In this document: positions 56,570-64,000 of the stretch, one piece after another
Layout of the letters: every line of letters begins with the position of its first letter
How positions within the stretch are numbered: position 1 is the stretch's first letter
From: Macrostomum hystrix
Taxonomy: Eukaryota; Platyhelminthes; Macrostomidae
NCBI GenBank assembly: GCA_950097015.1
Contig: CATNEN010000024.1
Span: 186,001-250,000 of the forward strand
Reading direction: 5' to 3'
DNA length: 64,000 nucleotides
Translations under genes and position numbers: made by a program
The notes under the pieces: model-generated
What the model was told of the DNA's origin: nothing
Database searches by the model: none
What the model saw: the letters and a program-made list of their open reading frames with translations, nothing else

Positions 56570-56579
56570 GAGATAACAC

Positions 56580-57226
56580 CTGGACAAAGTTTACAATATT
56601 CAATGCTGGAATGCTTCTTTTCAAAGAACTGCCAAGCAGTTGATGTTTGCTTAATTTTATATTTGGTCAACATCATTAGAACATCATTAAAAAAATTAGA
56701 AATTAAATAAAGCCATAGAAATTTAGAATTATAAGTAATAATAAATCTGAATTTATCAATGTGCTATAAAACTATAGTACTAAGCAACTGTATTAGTAAC
56801 TACTACAGAATATTTATGAAAGTGCAGGGTATCTATTTCTATAAATTATATAGGCCAAAATAAACAAAACAAAACAAAATAGGCCACATTTTAATAAATT
56901 TATTTGTGTGTGATTTAGCTATTATGACTAAATGATCCTACACATAGACCTATTATCTTATTTTTTTAATATCACTATCACGCAATGCCAATACTATTGT
57001 AATTTTGTAAAATATTGAAGCCTTTGTTGATTATCAAGACATCTATTTCTACCATACATATTACCCATTGTATGAGTACTAATCTCGCAGATACAAATAT
57101 AAGTAAATCCTGTAAAAAAATTGCAATGAATTTCAGATATAAATTCTGTGGGAGCTATGTACGCCTACTTACAAGTTGTAGATTGTGTTTTTCCTGCTTG
57201 ACACATTATATATAGCACACTAAAAC
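56580..57226. other. AT-rich 5' flank of DAGL
   Basis: No gene. A TATATATAGC string lies at about 57207-57216, just upstream of the DAGL start codon at 57227. It is too close to be a standard TATA box for that ATG unless the 5' UTR is very short or a further upstream exon exists. Confidence 0.35.
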
Positions 57227-57321
57227 ATGCCTTACATGCGATTTGCTGGAAGGAAGTGGCGAGTCAGCACTGATGACTTCTTCTTTCCTTTCTTTGTGTC
57301 AGCTGTTATTGAGCTGTTTTG
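57227..57321 (+). CDS. DAGL: DAGL exon 1
   Basis: Encodes residues 1-31 and two bases of Trp32. The frame was chosen because it reproduces the R-K-W-x-x-S-T-D-D-F-F-F-P pattern at the DAGL N-terminus. The donor is TGTTTTG|GTGAGT. Confidence 0.85.
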
Positions 57322-60300
57322 GTGAGTTCCTGCCTTCTCTGCTTGTATTGTGCCAGTCCAGGAAATTTATTGCACCTCATTCTCCAGTGCATCCTTTATT
57401 GCACCTTCCCCCTCATCCTTCAGTGCACGTTTCACTCATCCTTCAGTGCACGTTTCCCTCATCCTTCAATGCACGTTTTCCTCATCCTTCAGTGCACCTT
57501 CCCCTCATCCTTTATTGCACCTTCCCCCTCATCCTTCAGTGCACGTTTTCCTTATCCTTCAGTGCACGTTTCCCTCATCCTTCAGTGCACCTTCCCCTCA
57601 TCCTTTATTGTACCTTCCCCTCATCCTTCAGTGCACGTTTTCCTTATCCTTCAGTGCACGTTTTCCTCATCCTTCAGTGCACCTTCCCCTCATCCTTTAT
57701 TGTACCTTCCCCTCATCCTTCAGTGCACGTTTTCCTTATCCTTCAGTGCACGTTTCCCTCATCCTTCAGTGCACGTTTCCCTCATCCTTCAGTGCACCTT
57801 CCCCTCATCCTTTATTGTACCTTCCCCTCATCCTTCAGTGCACGTTTCCCTCATCCTTCAGTGCACCTTCCCCTCATCCTTTATTGCACCTTCCACTCAT
57901 CCTTCAGTGCATCTTTCCCTCATCCTTCAGTGCACGTTTCCCTCATCCTTCAGTGCACGTTTCCCTCATCCTTCAGTGCACCTTCCCCTCATCCTTCAGT
58001 GCACGTTTCCCTCATCCTTCAGTGACCTTCCCCTCATCCTTCAGTGCACGTTTCCCTCATCCTTTAGTGCACGTTTCCCTCATCCTTCAGTGCACGTTTC
58101 CCTCATCCTTCAGTGCACGTTTCCCTCATCCTTCAGTGCACCTTCCCCTCATCCTTCAGTGCACCTTCCCCTCATCCTTTATTGCACCTTCCCCTCATCC
58201 TTCAGTGTACGTTTTCCTCATCCTTCAGTGCACGTTTTCCTCATCCTTCAGTGCACGTTTCCCTCATCCTTCAGTGCACGTTTCCCTCATCCTTCAGTGC
58301 ACGTTTCCCTCATCCTTCAGTGCACGTTTCCCTCATCCTTCAGTGCACCTTCCCTTCATCCTTCAGTGCACCTTCCCCTCATCCTTTATTGCACCTTCCC
58401 CTCATCCTTCAGTGCACCCTCCCCTCATCCCTCAGTGCAACCACCCTCCACACATTCTTAATTTAGTAAGTTACCGTAATACCCAGTTTATAGTTTAAAA
58501 CAGTTAAATAGATGCATAGCTAAAATCTCCGCAGGCTAGTAATGCTGGTAGTGTTTCTGGTGTCGCACGATCAGTGGGCATTCTTCTGCGCTGGCAGTGC
58601 CCAACTGCGAGCCTTCTACGGCCTGGCAATCGGCCTGACCGCATTGAAACTGCTGCACGCCTGCCTGCTGGCCTGGCAGTCCGGCCGCGGCTCAATTCGT
58701 CAGGAGCACCGGCGTCGGTTTGTACCGGCTCTACTTTGGTTTCACCTGTGCGTTAATCTGCCAGCCAGCCTCATCCTGTATGGATACGGTTGCTACCTGG
58801 CTTTCAGGCCATTCGACTGCAACCTGCAGACTTTGATCATTGCCCGTTGCGTCTGTCTGGTGGGTAAATTATTGTAAATTATTAAACTTCAACTGACTGA
58901 GCTATTGATAAATTGATTTCTAGCTCTCGTTAGAGCTTTGAACTTCTGTGAGTGTCGTGGCCTCCCCAGTCCACGGACTAAAAAGCTGTACACAGGCTTT
59001 CAAAGTGCCGCGCTTTAGCAATAGCTATAGCGCAATATCTATCTACGGCAGGGGTCGGCAAACTCCGCCCCGCGGGCCAGATGCGGCCCTCGAAGCTCCT
59101 AAATCCGGCCTGTTGCCCGTACGGACTCCTACAGTATCCTGTTTCATCTTTCCCCTGTCTCATCTCTCCTAGGTCTCGTCTTTCCTGTGCCTCATCTCTC
59201 CTGTGTCTCATCTCTCCTAGGTCTCGTCTTTCCTGTGCCTCATCTCTCCTGTGTCTCATCTCTCCTGTGTTTCATCTCTCCGCTGTCTTATCTCTCCCGT
59301 GTCTCATCTCTCCCATGTCTCATCTCTCCGTGTCTCATCTCTCCGCTGTCTTATCTCTCCCGTGTCTCGTCTTTCCTGTGCCTCATCTCTCCCGTGTCTC
59401 ATCTCTCAGTGTCTTATCTCTCCGTGTCTCATCTCTTCGCTGTCTTATCTCTCCCGTGTCTCATCTCTCCTAGGTCTCGTCTTTCCTGTGTCTTATCTCT
59501 CCCGTGTCTCATCTCTCCGCTGTCTCATCTCTCCCTTGTCTTATCTCTCCTGTATCTCATCTCCCCTGTCATTCATCTCTTCTCTGTCTCATCTCTCCCC
59601 TATCTCATATTTCTTTAGTCAATGCGGCCCGCTGTCGTCTTTTCGGTTCTCTCTTTTGCCCGCTGGCTAATTAGTTTGCCGACACCTGATCTACGGTATC
59701 TGACAATCAGACATGCCTATTTGCACTCGGGAGGCAGCGAAGTAGGCATGAAAAAAATTCTCGACTGTCTATGGCCAAATGATGCGCCCACAGGTCACAG
59801 GCCCTGATAAATATGAAATTACATGAGGCATTTAGTACTCATATATTGAGTGTATAGTTACTCCCGCCGTTTACCTGATCAAACATATTGGCTGTCCACT
59901 TGAAGGTTGGCTTCGCCGTGGCCGGCCTGTCACTATCGGCCGTCTTCTTCATGACTGTCGGCCCCTGCTTCTCATTCACCGAGCCCAGCGATTCGGCCAG
60001 CGCCGGCACGCAGGGCCTACTGGCGCCGGACTTCTGGTCGCGCCTGGTCTCCTGGCTGTGCTGCACTCGCTATAATGAGACAACTAGGGAGGCATTTGAA
60101 AATGTGCACAGCATACTACTGGCCTATTTTCATGAGTACGATCTAACGCCCAGCGATCTGGCTCTTGGCGTTGTACTACTTAATAGGGAAGAATATCGAC
60201 CGATATTCGCCGTTGAATCTCCGGATCCGCCAGCCGAGGACGCGGACTGGTGCAGCCTGGAACAATTGCAGTACTACATCAAGTACGCCAACGCCTGCTA

Positions 60301-60511
60301 CGGCTGGCCATTGGAGGTGTTCAACAATCCCTGTTTCTGCTGCTGCCACCTGGGACCTCACTGCGCGTGAGTCTTCTAATGCTGTCATTTATGTAGGTTT
60401 TTATAATTAGTTATATGTATTATATATTAGCTGTAATGGCGTTAGAGTTATATTTTTATTCCTAGGGATTTGTACTTCTATCCAACAATTGATTGCACCT
60501 GCTCCAATTGG
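57227..60511 (+). CDS. DAGL: sn-1-specific diacylglycerol lipase, 5' part (four exons)
   Basis: Diacylglycerol lipases release 2-acylglycerol, including the endocannabinoid 2-AG, from diacylglycerol at the membrane. Joined exons 57227-57321, 58535-58859, 59906-60366 and 60466-60511 give about 309 residues. The start MPYMRFAGRKWRVSTDDFFF parallels the M-P-x-x-x-x-F-x-R-R-W-x-x-x-S-D-D start of animal DAGLs. Four membrane segments follow, then SRLVSWLCCTR, HEYDLTPSDLALGVVLL and YANACYGWPLEVF, all landmarks of the region before the catalytic domain. Intron phases agree for all joins. The GHSLGAG lipase core and its Ser-Asp-His triad are not in the window, so the gene either continues past 64000 or is truncated. 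Alpha or beta type cannot be decided. Confidence 0.85.
57370..58440. repeat. 23-bp minisatellite in DAGL intron 1
   Basis: About 46 copies of a 23-bp unit (core TTCAGTGCACGTTTCCCTCA), with CCTTCCCC and TTTATTGCACC variants. It starts about 50 bp after the exon 1 donor and fills most of the intron. All three plus frames are open because 23 is not a multiple of three. The resulting ORFs are artefacts. Confidence 0.96.
58535..58859 (+). CDS. DAGL: DAGL exon 2
   Basis: Encodes residues 32-140 and most of the four-helix membrane domain: helices near LVMLVVFLV, FYGLAIGLTALKLLHACLL, FVPALLWFHLCVNLPASLIL and the start of the fourth. FDCNLQTLIIARC corresponds to C-N-D-L-T-x-x-N-V-T-L-G in human DAGLA. 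The acceptor is CTCCGCAG|GCTAG and the donor GTCTG|GTGGGT. Confidence 0.85.
58945..59045 (+). mobile_element. SINE-B fragment in DAGL intron 2
   Basis: Reads GTGTCGTGGCCTCCCCAGTC, then CACGGACTAAAAAGCTGTAC, then a GCCGCGC block, matching the body of SINE-B. No tRNA head. Confidence 0.5.
59049..59688 (+). mobile_element. hAT-type MITE carrying a minisatellite, copy 1
   Basis: A 640-bp element with ends CAGGGGTCGGCAAACT and AGTTTGCCGACACCTG (imperfect inverted repeats). It is flanked by the perfect 8-bp duplication ATCTACGG (59041-59048 and 59689-59696), diagnostic of hAT transposition. After a conserved head (CGCGGGCCAGATGCGGCCC) it contains, from about 59150 to 59615, some 29 degenerate 15-16-bp units (TCTCATCTCTCCCGTG). 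It then has a GCGGCCCGC tail and the right end. No transposase. It lies inside DAGL intron 2. Confidence 0.92.
59906..60366 (+). CDS. DAGL: DAGL exon 3
   Basis: Encodes residues 141-293 and two bases of Ala294: the end of the fourth membrane helix, the cytosolic linker with LVSWLCCTRYNETTREAFEN, the LTPSDLALGVVLLNREE helix, and the YYIKYANACYGWPLEV segment followed by a Cys cluster (NPCFCCCHLGPHC), as in animal DAGLs. The acceptor ACTTGAAG|GTTGGC has a poor pyrimidine tract. The donor is TGCGC|GTGAGT. Confidence 0.85.
60466..60511 (+). CDS. DAGL: DAGL exon 4 (short, tentative)
   Basis: After TTTTTATTCCTAG the frame continues in phase as DLYFYPTIDCTCSNW, comparable in position to the E-E-D-N-C-C-G-C-N region of DAGLs. 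The 3' boundary is uncertain (GG|GTCAGA is a weak donor). Downstream sequence is a SINE. Confidence 0.5.
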
Positions 60512-60539
60512 GTCAGATGTGCAGCCGACAGCACAGCCG

Positions 60540-60742
60540 CAGCTTTTAGCGCAGCGCATCTGAAGGCTGCGTGCGGCTGTTCAGTCCATGGACTGTGTGG
60601 GACGTCACACCAACCCTCAATTACCCCAGCTAATGCTGATACCCATTTTAATGTAGAGTTAAGTGTTACAGTGGAGTCGTGAATCGAACCCCGGACCTTC
60701 AAGTCGTGAGTCCGACGCGCTAACCACAAGGCTACAACCTCC
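60540..60742 (-). mobile_element. SINE-B copy, minus strand
   Basis: On the minus strand it has a tRNA-like head (TAGCCTTGTGGTTAGCGCGT, then the B box GGTTCGATTC at 60690-60681), then AAAATGGGTATCAGCATTAG and the CCATGGACTGAACAGCCG body. It aligns over its length with 9489-9720. Confidence 0.78.
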
Positions 60743-60830
60743 TATCCACCCATCGGATTCATGATTTGAAGGTCCGGGGTTCGATTCCCAACGACACCAT
60801 AACCTTTTTTGCCTTTTAGCAAGACGATTA
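60743..60830 (+). mobile_element. tRNA-like SINE head, plus strand
   Basis: TGATTTGAAGGTCCGGGGTT with B box GGTTCGATTC (60778-60787) repeats, in opposite orientation, the head of the adjacent minus-strand SINE-B. The two heads abut. It lacks a complete cloverleaf, so it is not a tRNA gene. Confidence 0.55.
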
Positions 60831-61720
60831 ACTCTGAATTGCTTCAGTTCACCCAGCTGTGTAGCAGTGCTATATTAGTAATTAGTATTTGTATTATAAT
60901 ATTATATTAGTAATATTAAGATTATTCCTCATGAATTAGGATCAATATTTAGTCACTTCTAAATTCAATCCTAAAGGATTTAAATATTAAATATTTCATG
61001 ATAAGCATTTAAAGTTTCGATACTGTAATTTTTATTTCTTTTTAAAAGATTACTTCGACAAAGATGAACCTATACAAAATGTACTAAGAGTTCCAAAGGC
61101 TCGTCAGTTTTTATTCGCTACTACATTCGTTAATTTGTGGCCTTTTGAAACAATGTGCAATTTTTGGCCTTGTTTGAACTTATTCAGGGAGTTACAAGAA
61201 AAGTGAAATGCATGTATATTTGCAGCTTCAGGAATTGTAAACTGTCTGCTTGGCACCTTGATAGCGATTGCCAAGCGATTCAACTGTCCCAATGATCTCT
61301 AGCTATATGTATAAGGCTAGGTATTTGACGCATGCTAATTCACTCGCCAATAGAAGTTGCTTTGCTAATTTACATTTTCTCGTGGGATTGGCTAGGACCA
61401 GATCTTGTCAATGCCTCATCCTCCTTAAAGTCTGTTTTACCAATCAGCTTTGATTGTCTGTTAAAGCTTTGACTAAATTCTGATGAATGCAGCCAACCAG
61501 CAACTTGCTGTCCAACTATCGCAGGCTTCAAATCTTTGACCAATAGTATTGTGTTATTTTTCATCAGCTAAATTTTGTCGACCAACCAGCAGTAGCCAGC
61601 GATACTACAGATAACATTTCAAACCCGGCGAACAGAACCGCTGGCAGGCAAATAAAAAGGTGAAATTTAAACGGAACAAAATTAAAAAGTACATCTCAGC
61701 AAAGCCGCATCCAATTCACA
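60831..61720. other. 5' flank of the GPCR gene
   Basis: Mostly unique AT-rich [14 protein letters not shown] at about 61649-61659 could be a TATA-like element for the GPCR, with a start site near 61675-61685. I find no further DAGL exon here. Confidence 0.4.
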
Positions 61721-62926
61721 ATGGCGGCAACAACTTACGAAGCGATTGTGGACTCGGCGACTCGCCAATTCAGCCAGCCGATCTGGCCAACTGCGCCGAC
61801 TGTGGATAACAGTACTTGCTTATTGGGATCGCCAGCTAGTCATTTGATTCGCTTATCTGTGTGCTCTCTAAGTGCTCTATTAAACTGCGTAGTCTTAGCC
61901 GCTGTATTTCATTCCTCCAATCAGGCTAAGGGATTCAGCCTGTTAGTAGCTATTGACGTATTTATGAATGCCTGTCTGTCCGCTCGCAGTGCAATGGCAT
62001 TTGTAGCCGACACGGTAACGCATTCCAATCAGGCCAGCCATCCGCACTGCCGCTACTATCTGAAATGGATCACAACAGCTTGGAAAGTGTCTTATCTGGC
62101 GCGCAGCTGGTGGATTGTAGCCATGACTTCAGCCAGGTATTCAGTAGTTGTTAAGCCTCTTTCTGCCCCTATTAACTTTCATTATCGTCAGCAGGCCGGC
62201 CTACTGAGCGTCCTGGCCATTTTGTCGGCCGCTTTCACCATCGCTATGGATATAATAACAACAAGGCATAGCTCCTATTATTATATCTACGATGTTACCA
62301 TCTCCATTGAGGTAGTGCTGAGTACCGGCGTACCGATAATTATAGTCATGACTCTCACCTGTCTTATGTCAAAGAATCTTATCCGTCGACGACGCCTCTG
62401 GACAAATTTGCCAGCTGATGTTGACAGCAATTTGAAAGCTACAAAGACTCTACTGTTGATATCTGGCAGCTTCTTCGGCTTGTCATTTCCGCATCTATTT
62501 TACGAGCTTGGCTGCACCATTGCCAATCAGTTGGAGTCAGAGCCGTTGACTTCCAGCAGTATGCCCGAGTGGCTTAACATTTTGGGCGAAATTAAATCGC
62601 TACTAATTAGCGTGGACTCTGGCCTCAACTTCGCCATCTTTTTCGTCATGTGCCGCCAATTTCGCATTCAACTGCTCGGCTTCTTGCACATTCGTTTGGC
62701 CTGCCTACAGCCGAAGACCAACAATAGGAAGATTTCATGCGGCCTGCGCTGCGAAGCGGCTCCTGATGGTCATCACACGGCCCATTTCAGAGCCGGCCGC
62801 TGCGTTGACCACGAAGTTGCTCGACCCTTGAGCTGCTTACTTGAGGACTCAGTGTCGGCCGCTGCCAATGTAGCCGCCTCATCAACTAGTCAAAACGATT
62901 TGCGCCAGAAAAGCGGCTATGTTTGA
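61721..62926 (+). CDS. Rhodopsin-like G-protein-coupled receptor (orphan), intronless
   Basis: 401 residues with seven hydrophobic segments (about 43-63, 71-93, 113-137, 158-178, 193-215, 242-263, 290-311). Class A landmarks are Asn55 (TM1), Asp79 (TM2), Cys110 before TM3, a basic third loop (RRRR at 222-225), Pro257 in TM6, and Asn303 with a following CRQFR helix-8 start. An N-glycosylation site (Asn30-Ser-Thr) sits in the outer tail. It departs from the norm: the DRY motif is ARY (138-140), TM6 lacks the CWxP tryptophan, TM7 has NFAIF where NPxxY is expected, and the second outer loop has no cysteine for Cys110. The layout is most like invertebrate peptide (FMRFamide-type) receptors, but the ligand cannot be told. 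The gene has no introns and lies downstream of DAGL exons on the same strand. Confidence 0.85.
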   Translation: MAATTYEAIVDSATRQFSQPIWPTAPTVDNSTCLLGSPASHLIRLSVCSLSALLNCVVLAAVFHSSNQAKGFSLLVAIDVFMNACLSARSAMAFVADTVTHSNQASHPHCRYYLKWITTAWKVSYLARSWWIVAMTSARYSVVVKPLSAPINFHYRQQAGLLSVLAILSAAFTIAMDIITTRHSSYYYIYDVTISIEVVLSTGVPIIIVMTLTCLMSKNLIRRRRLWTNLPADVDSNLKATKTLLLISGSFFGLSFPHLFYELGCTIANQLESEPLTSSSMPEWLNILGEIKSLLISVDSGLNFAIFFVMCRQFRIQLLGFLHIRLACLQPKTNNRKISCGLRCEAAPDGHHTAHFRAGRCVDHEVARPLSCLLEDSVSAAANVAASSTSQNDLRQKSGYV

Positions 62927-63708
62927 AACACTTTTTCATATTTTTTGCTGTTTTAGTGCCCCTCCTCCCATTATAATTAAATTAGGAATAGTTTGAGGCA
63001 CCCGTCTATGTTTGATATTTTCTGTATTTACAGTCTAACTATCCTGCCCTGCTTTGAATGTATCATTGTCTGGTTTTACTGAAAAAAACTATTTTCACTT
63101 AGAGTTGTCCAAAAAATGTTTTCACAATGCTTAAACTTTCATGTCCAGTTTCCTATTGCGAAGTCGCTTTTTCTGCGAAGACAATATGTATTATTTTAAC
63201 CTTTCTTTTTTAAACGTGTGTTTGATAAAGCAAATAAAATAGCTCTTCTATTATCTCTTACAGTTCTGACCACCTCCAAGCACTAAATATTCAAAATACT
63301 TTTATGTTCGTCCCACAAAAATAGTAATGGAAACCTCTTTGATTTTCGACATATTTTTCGAAGTGTTGACATGCAAAATTTATTTAGGAGTGGTTTTATT
63401 TGATTAACTTGTAGCTAACTAACGTGACTAAATAATTTTACATTATTTTGATTGTAAATTCGTCAATTCTTTCCTGTCTCTGTTATAAGAATTTAGGACA
63501 ACCCTGTTGTTTTTGTTGTTCTCTTCACTTATATTTCCTGGCACCTAGCACGTCTGCACCTCGGTGACGCTTAGTGTGTTTCAAATAAATAAACAAACAA
63601 AAGAAGATGTATAACCCATAATCTAGTCATGCTGCCCTGAATGTAACGTTTTATTGGATTTTTTTACTTGTCTATGTAAGCTAATCGAGCGTAGTCCAGG
63701 CTCTAAGT
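62927..63708. other. 3' flank of the GPCR gene
   Basis: AT-rich DNA with several AATAAA matches. No coding exon and no lipase motif is visible on either strand. Confidence 0.45.
63233..63238 (+). terminator. Poly(A) signal candidate for the GPCR gene
   Basis: AATAAA in GCAAATAAAATAGC, 307 bp after the stop codon, followed by a T-rich region. Further AATAAA matches occur near 63583-63592. Confidence 0.4.
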
Positions 63709-63710
63709 CA

Positions 63711-64000
63711 GGGGTCGGCAAACTCCGGCCCGCGGGCCAGATGCGGCCCTCGAAGCTCCCAAATCCGGCCCGTTGCCCCTTCTGACATCTACAGTGTCCT
63801 GTTTCATCTCTCTCGTGTCTAATCTCTCCCGTGTCTAATCTCTCCTCCTGTGTCTAATCTCTCCCGTGTCTAATCTCCCCTGTGTCTAATCTCTCCTGTG
63901 TCTCATCTCTCCCGTGTCAAATCTCTCCCGTGTCTCATCTCTCCCGTGTCTAATCTCTCCCGTGTCTCATCTCCCCTGTGTCTAATCTCTCCTGTGTCTC
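63711..64000 (+). mobile_element. hAT-type MITE, copy 2 (cut by window edge)
   Basis: Starts with CAGGGGTCGGCAAACTCCGG and the same CGCGGGCCAGATGCGGCCC head as 59049-59688, then enters 15-16-bp units (TCTAATCTCTCCCGTG) from about 63805 to the end of the window. Bases preceding it (CTCTAAGT) would be the 8-bp target duplication. The right end is outside. Confidence 0.85.

Noticed and set aside
56326-56576. Small frames with PFRPGRPG or FALFLSPF peptides
   Set aside because: They lie inside the MITE at 56293-56569 and reflect its pyrimidine and GGCCG content.
57243-58498. Frames of 260-382 codons after DAGL exon 1
   Set aside because: They read the 23-bp intron minisatellite. Only the first 95 bp match DAGL, after which a consensus donor ends the exon.

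Overview
This is a stretch of animal nuclear DNA. Genes are split by short GT-AG introns and encode recognisable animal proteins: sphingosine-1-phosphate lyase, mitochondrial ribosomal protein S31, a diacylglycerol lipase, an achaete-scute-like bHLH factor present twice, and a rhodopsin-like receptor. No operons, Shine-Dalgarno sites or CRISPR structures are present. The gene set fits an invertebrate bilaterian. A flatworm or other spiralian is my guess, but nothing in the window fixes the phylum.

The dominant feature is tandem repetition. By my estimate about 25 kb (roughly 40 %) is minisatellite, in more than twenty arrays with units of 10 to 51 bp, most of them private to one locus. Nearly all long open frames in the window are by-products of these arrays.

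Layout. 1-5.8 kb: two inverted blocks of the same 31-bp minisatellite around a 1.4-kb core. 8.0-12.6 kb (minus): a complete eight-exon S1P lyase gene with four minisatellites and one SINE in its introns. 12.9-21 kb: minisatellites, a dispersed repeat, two well-phased exons of an unidentified EF-hand-like gene (minus), and a 3.4-kb 47-bp array split by a solo-LTR-like insertion. 22.2-25.6 kb: a purine-strand 10-bp array and a 21-bp array. 26.3-27.2 kb: an old repeat interrupted by a tRNA-headed retroposon with a 13-bp target duplication. 27.9-28.9 and 37.8-38.8 kb: two nearly identical, oppositely oriented copies of an achaete-scute-like gene, about 9 kb apart. 29-49.4 kb: mostly minisatellites. 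49.5-50.3 kb (minus): MRPS31. 52.8-55.0 kb: a Mutator-like element with target duplications and a frameshifted transposase. 55.8-56.6 kb: an apparent hAT transposase relic and a 277-bp MITE. 57.2-60.5 kb (plus): four 5' exons of a diacylglycerol lipase gene. Its second intron holds a hAT-type MITE that carries a minisatellite. 61.7-62.9 kb (plus): an intact intronless GPCR, probably nested in a later DAGL intron because no lipase catalytic exon lies in the window. A second MITE of the same family begins at 63.7 kb.

Functional themes are limited. S1P lyase and DAGL both act in lipid-mediator metabolism and sit 45 kb apart, but I see no evidence that they are coordinated. The most informative signals concern how minisatellites arise: paired copies of the same sequence are single on one side and tandemly expanded on the other, and a MITE family carries a minisatellite inside it.
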